Of a stretch of DNA of 64,000 bases, positions 1 through 7,481 are shown piece after piece. The translations under genes and the position numbers were made by a program. The stretch comes from Pseudomonas sp. Teo4. GTDB lineage: Bacteria > Pseudomonadota > Gammaproteobacteria > Pseudomonadales > Pseudomonadaceae. The notes beneath the pieces are model-generated. The model searched no databases. It saw nothing but the letters and a program-made list of their open reading frames with translations, and was not told the DNA's origin. The DNA lies in NCBI RefSeq assembly GCF_034387475.1, contig NZ_JAXCIL010000001.1:1860001-1924000 (forward strand). The letters run 5' to 3'. Numbering within the stretch: the stretch's first letter is position 1; the number at the start of each line of letters is the position of its first letter.

Positions 1-1
1 C

Positions 2-976
2 CTCAACCAGCCACCCGCCACGGTCACCATCAAGTCGGCACATGGCGGCAGCGATGTCGAGCCGGTGGTGGTGGTCGGCAATGCCCCGGTCGAAGCTGCC
101 AACCAGCCACCGCTGGCCCAGGCCGATACCGGCGCCACCAGTGTCGGTGTGCCGATTACCCTCAACCTGTTGCTTAACGACAGTGACCCGGATGGCAACG
201 TGCCGCTGACCCTCAGCGACCTGACCCAACCTGGTACCGGCCTTGGCGGCGTGGTGCTCAACGGCACCACCTCGGTAACCTACACCCCACCGGTCGGTGC
301 CACCCAACCGCTGGTGGCCACCTTCACCTACCGGGCCGTGGACGCCAAGGGCCTGAAGTCCGAGCCTGCCACCGTCACCATCAACGTTGCGCCCAACCAG
401 GCCCCGACCGCCGTGGCCGAAACCGTTACCACCCTGGGTGTGCCAATCACCATCAACGTGCTGGCCAACGACACCGACCCTGAAGGCAACCTGCCGCTCA
501 CCGTCGCCAGCGTCGGCCAACCCGCTGTCGGCAGAGGCACGGTGAGCACCGATGGCACCACGGTCACCTATACACCGCCGGCCACCGTCACCACGGCCTT
601 CACCACCACCTTCACCTACGTGGTGCGTGACTCGATCGGTGCCAACTCCACCCCAGGCACGGTCACGGTCAACGTGTCGCCACGCCCGGCAGCGGAGACC
701 TTCACGGTCACCACGGCCACGGTCACGGCACGCTCCAACAACCGCTTCAACTGGGACTTCAGCGGCACATCGTCGGTGACCACCGGCAACGTCGTGACTG
801 TGCGGGCAACCACCACCACCGGCGTACAGACCCTGGGCACCGCAACAGTGCCAGCCAATGGCCGCTGGCGCCTCTCGGTCAGCAATAGCACCACCGCAAT
901 CCCGACTGCCGCGCCGACGGCCACCATCACCACCAGCCCAGGCACTACACGCACCGTCAACGTGGTCGTGCAGTAA
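2..976 (+). CDS. Ig/cadherin-like repeat adhesin, C-terminal part
   Basis: The reading frame is open from the left edge, so this is the C-terminal end of a larger surface or secreted protein. Two tandem units of about 95 residues are visible (roughly nt 107-390 and 391-680). Each begins N-Q-x-P, carries a NDxDPxGN calcium-binding-like motif, then a G-T-x-V-T-Y-T-P-P strand and a F-T-Y-x-x-x-D strand. This is typical of bacterial Ig-like/cadherin-like repeats in large adhesins. A Thr-rich domain of about 95 residues follows and ends the protein; no LPXTG or autotransporter barrel is visible. csgB starts 15 nt after the stop on the same strand, so it is probably cotranscribed with the curli subunits. 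The exact family and the N-terminus cannot be judged from this fragment. Confidence 0.75.
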   Translation, partial: LNQPPATVTIKSAHGGSDVEPVVVVGNAPVEAANQPPLAQADTGATSVGVPITLNLLLNDSDPDGNVPLTLSDLTQPGTGLGGVVLNGTTSVTYTPPVGATQPLVATFTYRAVDAKGLKSEPATVTINVAPNQAPTAVAETVTTLGVPITINVLANDTDPEGNLPLTVASVGQPAVGRGTVSTDGTTVTYTPPATVTTAFTTTFTYVVRDSIGANSTPGTVTVNVSPRPAAETFTVTTATVTARSNNRFNWDFSGTSSVTTGNVVTVRATTTTGVQTLGTATVPANGRWRLSVSNSTTAIPTAAPTATITTSPGTTRTVNVVVQ

Positions 977-991
977 GGCAAGGAGAACGCC

Positions 992-1463
992 ATGAAACGC
1001 CTGTACCCACTGCTGTTGTGCCTGGCCCTTGGCGGCCAGGCCTACGGGCCGAAGACCTGATGGACAACGCCGACCTTGCGGCCGGCAACGACCTGGGTGA
1101 CTCCGTCATCGTCCGCCTGCTGCCGGTCGGCGCCGGCCAGGTGGCAGTCATCGAGCAGCAAGGGACAGGCAACCGTGCCGCCCTCGACCAGAACGGCCAG
1201 GCCCTGCTGGGCCGGATCGTCCAGGCCGGGGGCGCGCAGGAGGCTTACATCCTGCAGGAAGGCAGTGACCTGATGGCCAGCATCAGCCAACAGGATATGG
1301 CAACAGCGCGTCGATCCGCCAGAGCGGCAGCAGCAACAGCGCCACCATCGAGCAGATCGGCAACAACAACAGCGCCAGCATCGAGCAGTCCGGCTCGGGA
1401 CTCAGCAGCGCCGTGACCCAGGCCGGCAATGGCCAGCATGTTCAGATCACTCAATATCGATAG
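992..1463 (+). pseudogene. csgB: Curli nucleator CsgB, two frameshifts
   Basis: CsgB is the surface-anchored nucleator on which the curlin CsgA polymerises. An ATG at 992 after AGGAG starts a signal peptide (MKRLYPLLLCLALGGQAY). The frame then hits TGA at 1058; one extra base near 1052 restores AEDLMDNADL and the mature protein. A second break lies near 1293: the frame runs off after SISQQ, while inserting one G gives YGNSASIRQSG, then two more curlin repeats with the Q-x-G-x-x-N-x-A-x-x-x-Q pattern, ending QITQYR at TAG 1461-1463. The restored length of about 157 residues is normal for CsgB. Both lesions are single missing G residues in short G runs, so they may be read errors. The gene lies 16 nt before csgA. 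Confidence 0.75.
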
Positions 1464-1479
1464 ACCTGGAGGCACCACC

Positions 1480-2925
1480 ATGTACAAGCTCGCCCTTTAA
1501 GGTGCCGCTATCGTCCTGGCCCTGGCCGGCCAAGCCATGGCTGACGACAGCACCTCGGACCAGTCCCAAAGCGGTAACGACAACATTGCCGAAGTCACCC
1601 AGACCCTGGCGCCCTACGCCTCGGCCACCCAGACCCAGACCGGCAAGGGCCACAACCACATGGCCCTGCAGGACGGCAGCACCAGCGACATTCAACAGAG
1701 CGCCACCGGCTCGTACAACGCCGGCTACGGCGAGCAGTACGGTGAAAACGGCAGCCAGATCAAGCAGCAGGCCGGCGGCTCGTACAACGACGCCTTCGCC
1801 AGCCAATCCTACGGCGAGGCCAACCAGACGCTGCAGGTACAACAAGGCAGCGAAAACCGCTCGACCATCTGGCAGGACATGCAGATGGGCAGCCAGGCCC
1901 TTACCGGGCAATCCGGCCAACGCAACGAAGCCTTCATCGAGCAGATGTTCGGCGGCACCAACAACAAAAGCGTGATCACCCAGGACGGTGCCGACAACTA
2001 CGCGGCCGCCGAGCACCTGAACTACCTCGACGGCAACGTCCAGATCTACCAGGAGGGCAAGCAGAACTGGGCCTACGGTGACCAACGCGACGGCACCGGT
2101 GGCTACATCGGCCTCAGCCAGCACGGCACCGGCAACTCGGTGGAAGTGTGGCAGGACAACCAGGTCGGCAGCCAGGCCAACGTCAGCCAGACCGGTCAGC
2201 TCAACGAAGGCATCATCGACCAGAGCTTCGGTGACAGCAACGTGGCGAACCTGTATCAGAACGGCAAGGGCAACGCCACTTGGTCGGATCAGTTCGAGAC
2301 CACCAACACCACCGCGACCATTTCCCAGACCGGCAACAACAACCTGCACTTCACCTACCAGCAAGGTGACAGCCACAGCCTGACCGTGACCACCACCGGT
2401 AACGGCAACAAGATCCAGGCCAGCAACTGGAAAGGCGACAAGTTTGGCGGCCAGTTCGGTGAGCGACAACGTGCCGAGATCAACCAGAACGGCAACGGCA
2501 ACACCGTCACCCTCACCCAGAACGACGCCGACAACCTGGCCCGCCTGAACCAGAAAGGCACCAACAACGCGATGACGACCGACCAGGCCGACACCAACAA
2601 CGAGTTGTATTTCGAGCAGAACGGCACTGACAACGTGCTGATCGCGTCCCAGCGCGGCACCGACAACTATGCCTACGGCGAAACCAAGGGCAGCACCAGC
2701 ACCATCAACCTTGACCAGACCGGCACCGGCAACCAGAGCTACACCTACCAGCTCTACGGTAGCGGCAACGAGGCAACCATCAAACAGACCGATACCTACA
2801 ACGTGGCCTACGTGACCCAGGGCGGCCACAACAACCAGGCCTTCGTCGACCAGAGTGGCGCCAACCAGAACGCCACCATCAGCCAGCTGGGTAGCGGCAA
2901 CACCGCCACCGTGAACCAGCACTGA
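1480..2925 (+). pseudogene. csgA: Long curlin CsgA with in-frame stop in signal peptide
   Basis: This is the major curli amyloid subunit. ATG 1480 follows a GGAGG site and starts a signal peptide MYKLAL, but codon 7 (1498-1500) is TAA. Reading through it gives GAAIVLALAGQAMA, a good Sec signal, then a mature protein of about 460 residues. The mature part has roughly twenty imperfect repeats of Q-x-G-x-x-N-x-A-x-x-x-Q, rich in Asn, Gln, Gly and Ser. E. coli CsgA has five such repeats in about 130 residues, so this is a greatly extended curlin. The first downstream ATG (1537) lies exactly at the end of the signal peptide, so a protein started there would lack export information. Either the stop is real and the gene is null, or it is a base-call error. 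A strong terminator follows. Confidence 0.8.
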
Positions 2926-2938
2926 CGCTTCCCCCTTT

Positions 2939-2980
2939 GAACCGCGGTGCTTCCTCTCCCTGGTGCCGCGGTTCCTTTTT
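2939..2980 (+). terminator. Rho-independent terminator of csgBA
   Basis: GAACCGCGG (2939-2947) pairs with CCGCGGTTC (2966-2974) and is followed by CTTTTT. It sits 14 nt after the csgA stop. Confidence 0.85.
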
Positions 2981-3003
2981 ATCCAGGTATCGACTACATC
3001 CTC

Positions 3004-3085
3004 TTCGCGGGTAAACCCGCTTCCGCCTGAACACTCCATGCTGCAAGGGCGCCGTCGTACCTGTGGGAGCGGGTTTACCCGCGAA
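3004..3085. repeat. REP pair (cgcgggtaaacccgc class)
   Basis: Inverted copies of a P. putida-type REP: TTCGCGGGTAAACCCGC at 3004-3020 and GGGAGCGGGTTTACCCGCGAA ending at 3085. The same class occurs inside two coding sequences further right (10154-10224 and 13833-13914). Confidence 0.85.
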
Positions 3086-3140
3086 TAGTCCAGCCAGGCC
3101 AGCAGCGTTAGAATGAGCAGTCCCCCTCGATGCCACCGCA

Positions 3141-3784
3141 ATGATCCAGTCCGACCTCGACCTGTTCGACTCCCAGCCGCAACGCCTGGCCAGCCACACC
3201 CTGCTGCTGCCCGGCTTCGCCCTGGCCGATATGGAACCACTGCTCGACGCCCTGCGCCCGGTGCTGCGCGCCGCGCCGTTCCGGCACATGCAAACGCCGG
3301 GGGCCAGCACATGGCGGTGGCGTTGACCAATTGCGGTGCGCTGGGTTGGGTGAGCGACGCCAAGGGTTACCGCTACACCAGCACCGACCCAAAGAGCGGC
3401 GAACCCTGGCCCGCCCTGCCCCAGGTGCTGCTCGACCTCGCCCGGCGCGCTGCCGAAGTGGCTGGGTTCGAGGGGTTCGTCCCGGATGCATGCCTGGTCA
3501 ACCACTACCTGCCCGGAACTCGGCTGAGCCTGCACCAGGACAAGAATGAACGGGACTTCAGCCAGCCGATCGTGTCGATTTCATTGGGGTTGCCGGCGGT
3601 GTTCCTGCTGGGTGGTTTACAGCGGTCAGACCGGACCCAGCGAGTACCGCTCAGCCATGGGGATGTGATGGTATGGGGTGGTGAAGACCGGTTGCGGTTT
3701 CATGGGGTGATGCCGATCAAGCCTGGGGTGCATCCGCGGATGGGTGAGCGGCGGATCAACCTGACATTGCGCAAGGCGGGTTGA
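3141..3784 (+). pseudogene. alkB: AlkB-type DNA repair dioxygenase, one frameshift
   Basis: AlkB enzymes use Fe(II) and 2-oxoglutarate to demethylate 1-methyladenine and 3-methylcytosine in DNA. The N-terminus (MIQSDLDLFDSQPQ..., from 3141) runs in one frame to HMQTPG. The remainder (GQHMAVALTNCGALGW... to 3784) is one frame over. The change falls at the G5 run 3299-3303; a sixth G would rejoin them into a product of about 215 residues, the normal size. The metal motif H-x-D (LHQDKNERD, about nt 3531) and the C-terminal RRINLTLRK arginines that bind 2-oxoglutarate are intact. Either the gene is inactivated or one base was missed in the homopolymer. It stands alone between REP pairs. Confidence 0.8.
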
Positions 3785-3796
3785 TTGCGCTGGCAG

Positions 3797-3917
3797 TACC
3801 GGCCCTATCGCCGCGGTTCGTCGCCACGACAAGCCGGCTCCCACAGAGTAAGTAACGCTGCGGCCTTTGTGGGAGCCGGCTTGTCGTGGCGACGAACCGC
3901 GGCGATGAGGCCGGTAC
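3797..3917. repeat. REP pair with long arms
   Basis: Two long inverted arms containing 'tcgccgcggttcgtcgcc' and 'caagccggctcccaca' (about 3805-3845) are repeated in reverse complement at about 3869-3911 around a 25-nt spacer. The pair lies between the ends of alkB (+) and the DUF3077 gene (-), where it could act as a bidirectional terminator. Confidence 0.85.
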
Positions 3918-3934
3918 AGTCAACATCAAGCTGC

Positions 3935-4264
3935 TCAGACAGTCCGCATCCGCGGCGTCGCGCCCTGCCCCGCCAACTGCTGCAATTCCACCCCATCGAG
4001 CAATGCCTCGACCACGGCCTTCGCTGCATCAAGCCCATGATCATTGCCCAGCAACAGGTCCCGACAGGTGCCCGTCGCCAGTTCCATCGCCTTCAGGTTG
4101 GTAGCAAACGCGCCCTTGAGCAGGGTAGACAGGTGAACCAACGCATCTTCGAAATCCACGCCTGAACGTACCGCGAACAACGGCGGATGGCTGCATTCAC
4201 AATTGCCGAAATCAGAAGACGCCGTGGTGGCGCGAGTGGGTGGGTCCGGTAGACCTTTTGTCAT
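3935..4264 (-). CDS. DUF3077-like small protein
   Basis: A 109-residue cytosolic protein with no signal peptide. The start MTKGLPDPP at 4264 is chosen because AAGGAG lies just upstream. The central segment P-P-L-F-A-V-R-S-G-V-D-F-E-D-A-L-V-H-L-S resembles the DUF3077 pattern (LFxVRxGVxxEDALxxxSxLL) that is multi-copy in P. putida genomes; this is recalled, not searched. The rest is helical (GLDAAKAVVEALLDGVELQQL). No function is known. It converges on alkB across a REP pair. Confidence 0.65.
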   Translation of the reverse strand: MTKGLPDPPTRATTASSDFGNCECSHPPLFAVRSGVDFEDALVHLSTLLKGAFATNLKAMELATGTCRDLLLGNDHGLDAAKAVVEALLDGVELQQLAGQGATPRMRTV

Positions 4265-4943
4265 TGTGTCGCTCCTTGATTCAATGGAGCCGCCACACAA
4301 CGTGACCAAACGAATGGGTGGCGACTGTACGCGGGTTGGTCAACCGGGAATCAAGGAAACCGGCGCGCACGGAGGCGCCCCACGCACAGCCGCCATAAAA
4401 CGAAACAGCCGGGCACAAAAAAGCGCCAACTGTATCGCAGGACGGGCGCTTGTGCGCCTTGATTGATCGCAGGTGACCAAACCCGGCTGCTGGATTTACA
4501 GCAGCGGGCAGAGAGTACCGGTGTCGGGGAAGCGTTTCAAGGCTGGGGCATTTGCAGAAACATATTCGTTGTAAGGTTCGCGGTGTTTTGGGAGGTGTAT
4601 GGGTTGGGCCTTTCGGCGCCTGTTAGACCGAGCGCCGCCCACGCGCGCATCGCGAGCAAGGCTCGCTCCTACGTTTGTTTCGGGCCAATTATGCCTGGGG
4701 GATTCGAACGCGACCGCCTTGGCACATGACTCGATATCGAGTCTTACAAACAGGGCGGTCGCGCGCGCATGTCACTGGAGTTACTGGCCCGAAACTGACG
4801 TAGGAGCGAGCCTTGCTCGCGATGCGCCGCGTGGGCGGCGCTCGATCTGATAGACGCTAAAAACCTTACGGCGGACTCTAACGGCCCTCACTCATTCCCC
4901 AACCAAACCCCGCCGCCCCCTTGCTACTGCTGCTGATACTGGC
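4265..4943. other. Non-coding interval with nested inverted repeats
   Basis: No convincing gene is seen in this 680-nt gap. It contains the short stem AAGCGCC/GGCGCTT near 4420-4450 and, from 4628, a large symmetrical repeat listed separately. Short open frames here have no family resemblance or good start site. Confidence 0.6.
4628..4845. repeat. Nested palindromic BIME-like element, about 215 bp
   Basis: Outer arms of about 60 nt (4628-4687 and 4785-4845) contain GCGAGCAAGGCTCGCTCCTACG and its reverse complement. Inside are 10-bp arms CGCGACCGCC (4709-4718) and GGCGGTCGCG (4754-4763). At the centre is a perfect 16-bp palindrome GACTCGATATCGAGTC (4728-4743). All three share a centre near 4736, so the whole element could extrude as one cruciform. 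Confidence 0.8.
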
Positions 4944-5765
4944 TCAAATACTTATCCACCCCAGCCTTGCCATCCCCCGCATCCCCGCCACCTGCCACAA
5001 CCGCCGCTCGATCCCCTGGGCCAGCAAATGCCCCACCGCCGCCTCGATCGCCGACAGCACACACAGCTGCGCCGGCTCGTTGGTGGTGTAGCCCACCTCG
5101 GCCTCAAGCAACTTCTTGAACTCGATGAACTTGAACACCCCGGCATTGCGCCCCACCGAGTAGATGGTCTTGCTGGTCATCACGTTGGCCAGCACCTGCC
5201 CTGTGCGCACATCCACGGCCCGCAGGTTCACCGTCACCTGGTCGACCCGGTACTCGCGGGAGATATCGATACCCAGGTAACGCGCGCCCTCGCCGCCGCT
5301 ACGCACGTTGGTGTCGTAGGCGATGATGCCGCCTTCGAGCATCAGGTTGGCGGCCTGCAGCGGCGGCAGCTCACCTAAGATGTTCTCGGGTACGTCGGCC
5401 TTTTTCTGCGAAGCACGGATGATCTTGCGCTCGGTCAGCAGGTTCTGCAGGCCTTCGCGCTCCAGCACCACGAACCAGCCACTGGCGTTCAGCGCATCCA
5501 TCAGCATGCTCGCGGCGCCCTGGGTCACGCTGGTGGAGAACGAGCTGGCCGGGGTCGGCTTGTACTGGCCGGTCTGGTCGCGGAAACCATACACCACGGC
5601 CATCAGCCGGCCTTTGGGGCGAGGCATGTTGATCAGGTCATAGTAGGTCGAGGCCCGTGGCGTCAGGGTCGGGGTCTCGGTGTCCTGTTCGGCAGGCATC
5701 GGCTCACGCAGGCTGCAACCTTGCAGTGCGGCGAGAATCAGCAGTGTGCTCAGAAATCGTTTCAT
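4944..5765 (-). CDS. csgG: Curli secretion channel lipoprotein CsgG, C-terminus frameshifted
   Basis: CsgG forms the nonameric outer-membrane pore through which curlins leave. MKRFLSTLLILAALQGC is a lipoprotein signal with Cys17 as the acylated residue. The body (YYDLINMPRPKGRLMAVVYGFRDQTGQYKP..., SFSTSVTQGAASMLMDAL, FVVLEREGLQNLLTER) matches the family. In the frame as read, the end is WQVAGMRGMARLGWISI. One extra G in the G4 run near 4985 gives WQVAGDAGDGKAGVDKYLSQYQQQ with a stop at 4924, which looks like the original end. Only about 20 residues are affected and function may survive. It is the last gene of the pseudopilus/curli export operon, 35 nt after csgF. The curlin genes lie 2 kb away on the other strand. 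Confidence 0.88.
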   Translation of the reverse strand: MKRFLSTLLILAALQGCSLREPMPAEQDTETPTLTPRASTYYDLINMPRPKGRLMAVVYGFRDQTGQYKPTPASSFSTSVTQGAASMLMDALNASGWFVVLEREGLQNLLTERKIIRASQKKADVPENILGELPPLQAANLMLEGGIIAYDTNVRSGGEGARYLGIDISREYRVDQVTVNLRAVDVRTGQVLANVMTSKTIYSVGRNAGVFKFIEFKKLLEAEVGYTTNEPAQLCVLSAIEAAVGHLLAQGIERRLWQVAGMRGMARLGWISI

Positions 5766-5800
5766 GATGCGCTCTCCCCAAATTCGAAAACCTGTCCCTC

Positions 5801-6214
5801 TCAGGGGTTCAGGCCGCTGACCTCGATGATCGATGTTTCTCCTGTGGCGCGGTCGGTGACCTTGATGCTCAGGGCACCGGAGTCGTCGATCACGTCAATC
5901 AGGAAGGAGTCGGTAGCCATGCTGCCGGTCTGGCCGTTGCTGATGTTGTCCAGCAACTGCGACAACATCCGGGACTCCAGCTGGCTGCTGAAGCGCTCCA
6001 GGGCCGAGGTGCCGCTGAAGGCGGAGGTGCGGTCCTTGAGGTCCGGGTCGTCGTAGTCGTTCTGCGCCTGGGCGTTGTTCAACAGCCAGGTGCCGTTGAG
6101 CGGGTTGCCGCCGAACGCCGGGTTGACCGGGGTGTACACCAGCTCCGTGGCCTGGCTGGCGAAGGCGCAGGCCGCCAGGCACATGGCGAAGCAACGGGGA
6201 ACGTAGGTGTTCAT
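5801..6214 (-). CDS. csgF: Curli assembly factor CsgF
   Basis: CsgF is exported, caps the CsgG pore on the cell surface and couples secretion to CsgB-dependent nucleation. The 137-residue precursor has a Sec signal (MNTYVPRCFAMCLAACAFASQA) and then the family hallmark TELVYTPVNPAFGGNPLNG, which inserts into the CsgG barrel. The C-terminal half (DNISNGQTGSMATDSFLIDVID... TSIIEV) is also typical. It overlaps the csgE stop by 4 nt, so translation is probably coupled. Confidence 0.92.
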   Translation of the reverse strand: MNTYVPRCFAMCLAACAFASQATELVYTPVNPAFGGNPLNGTWLLNNAQAQNDYDDPDLKDRTSAFSGTSALERFSSQLESRMLSQLLDNISNGQTGSMATDSFLIDVIDDSGALSIKVTDRATGETSIIEVSGLNP

Positions 6215-6603
6215 AGCTCATCCCTCTCCAGATCAGTGGTGTCCTGCAGCAGGCGTTGCAGCTTGCGCTGAATGATCTGCTGCTTGACCAGGTCGGCGGC
6301 CGCGACGGCCTCTTCTTTGAGTTGTGTGGTATTGGGCGGCAAAAAGCGCCGGTACAGCACTTCACGCTCGTACTCCACCGTCACCAGGCTGCCCCAGCGG
6401 GCATCGGGGCGTTCACGCACCACCAGGTTGAAGTCCAGGCGGCTGGTGGCGCGCAGGCGGTCGGTGAAGTCGTTGTAAAAGTCGTGGCCAATGTGCGAGA
6501 TGGTGTTGTCGACGATGAACCCCATCATCTCGTCCTCGCTGCCGGCATGGGCCAGCGGGCCGGCCAGCAGCAGGCTCAGGCATACGGCGGCCAGGCGGTT
6601 CAT
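6211..6603 (-). CDS. csgE: Curli secretion specificity factor CsgE
   Basis: CsgE is the periplasmic adaptor that plugs CsgG and delivers CsgA. Start ATG 6603 gives a signal peptide MNRLAAVCLSLLLAGPLAHA and a mature part of about 110 residues. Family features are G-F-I-V-D-N-T-I-S-H-I-G-H-D-F-Y, the L-V-V-R-E-R-P-D-A-R-W-G strand and Y-R-R-F-L-P-P. It overlaps the upstream pseudopilin gene by 4 nt. The open frame extends upstream but overlaps that gene, so the signal-peptide start is preferred. Confidence 0.9.
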   Translation of the reverse strand: MNRLAAVCLSLLLAGPLAHAGSEDEMMGFIVDNTISHIGHDFYNDFTDRLRATSRLDFNLVVRERPDARWGSLVTVEYEREVLYRRFLPPNTTQLKEEAVAAADLVKQQIIQRKLQRLLQDTTDLERDEL

Positions 6604-7127
6604 GGTGCCTCTCCCGCGCCGACATGGGTGCGGCTGCCATCGGCGCTTTCGGCGAAGGACTGCTCGGCGACGAACTGCCAGTCGCTGTAATGCTCCAGCC
6701 CTTCGAAGGCTGACCATTGGCTGTCGAAGTTGCCGCGCTTGAACGGGGTGGCGTCCGAGCGGCTGTAAACCCCGGTGATGCGCCCGTCGATCGCACGCAG
6801 CAGACCCCAGTCGTCGCTACCGGTCACAGGGTCTGGGTAAAGTTTGCGGATGTGCCGCTTGGCCTCGGGGAAGCGGTTGTCCTTGAGCAGGTCGGCCAGC
6901 TCCTGTGGGTACTGGGCCAGGCCTGGCGAGGCGCGGTAGTAGCTGCGCAGGGCCTGGGCGTACTGGCCGCCGACCCACAGCAACTGCCGCTCGCGATCGC
7001 GCTGGGCGGCGCTGGACCACACCGTGCCAGTGGCGGCCAAGGCCACGCTGCTGACGGCAATCAGCAACAGCACGCCCAGGTAGGTGAAGCCTGCACAGGC
7101 CTTACCATTCTGCATAGAGGCTGCCAT
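6600..7127 (-). CDS. Minor pseudopilin-like protein lacking Glu5
   Basis: This is an inner-membrane pseudopilin that would be processed by a prepilin peptidase. ATG 7127 is preferred because AGGGAGG lies 7 nt upstream. The N-terminus MAASMQNGKACAG|FTYLGVLLLIAVSSVALAAT has the cleavable Gly-Phe junction and a hydrophobic helix. Position +5 is Gly rather than Glu, a feature seen in GspK-type tip pseudopilins. The periplasmic part (about 150 residues) has YYRASPGLAQYPQELADLLKD, similar to other pseudopilins of MSHA/Tad-like clusters. It overlaps the GspG-like gene by 26 nt and csgE by 4 nt. Confidence 0.75.
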   Translation of the reverse strand: MAASMQNGKACAGFTYLGVLLLIAVSSVALAATGTVWSSAAQRDRERQLLWVGGQYAQALRSYYRASPGLAQYPQELADLLKDNRFPEAKRHIRKLYPDPVTGSDDWGLLRAIDGRITGVYSRSDATPFKRGNFDSQWSAFEGLEHYSDWQFVAEQSFAESADGSRTHVGAGEAP

Positions 7128-7476
7128 CACGCGCCCTCCCTGTGGCACCGCTCTTGATGTCGGCCACGCCGCCGGCCACGCCTTCCGGCGGGGGCACCAG
7201 CTGCCAGGCGTCGCTGCGTTCGGTAATGGGGTCGACCGGGGTGTTGCGCAGGTACCGTTGGTCCACCAGTTGCTCCAGCGAATCCGGGTAATGGCCGGTG
7301 TCGCCGTAGTAGTGGTCCAGTGCCTCGCGCAGCACCGCCAGGCTCTGGCGCAGGGTCGCTTCGCGGGAACTCTCCAGGCTGTTGAAGTAGCGTGGCATGG
7401 CGATGGTCATCAGGGTGGCGATGATCGCCATCACCACCAGCAGTTCGATCAGGGTGAAGCCGCGGCTGCGTTTCAT
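7102..7476 (-). CDS. GspG-like major pseudopilin
   Basis: MKRSRG|FTLIELLVVMAIIATLMTIAMPRYF is a textbook type IV prepilin/pseudopilin leader with Glu at +5. The periplasmic part resembles GspG (REALDHYYGDTGHYPDSLEQLVDQRYLRNTPVDPITERSDAW). ATG 7476 is chosen over one 12 nt upstream because it gives the usual short leader. Total length is 124 residues, at the short end for GspG. It is the middle of three consecutive pseudopilin genes, overlaps the next and starts just after the preceding gene. Confidence 0.88.
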   Translation of the reverse strand: MKRSRGFTLIELLVVMAIIATLMTIAMPRYFNSLESSREATLRQSLAVLREALDHYYGDTGHYPDSLEQLVDQRYLRNTPVDPITERSDAWQLVPPPEGVAGGVADIKSGATGRARDGSLYAEW

Positions 7477-7481
7477 GGCGT

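Noticed and set aside
1447..3363. 638-residue open frame on the minus strand opposite csgA
   Set aside because: It is the mirror of the repeat-rich curlin gene, has a Val/Gly/Leu-biased composition with no domain, and crosses the terminator and REP. A shadow of biased codon use.
4480..4720. Possible tRNA-like or small RNA stems in the gap before csgG
   Set aside because: Stems are present, but no cloverleaf with a T-loop GTTCGAATC and acceptor stem can be built. The structure is explained by nested palindromes and REP-like arms.
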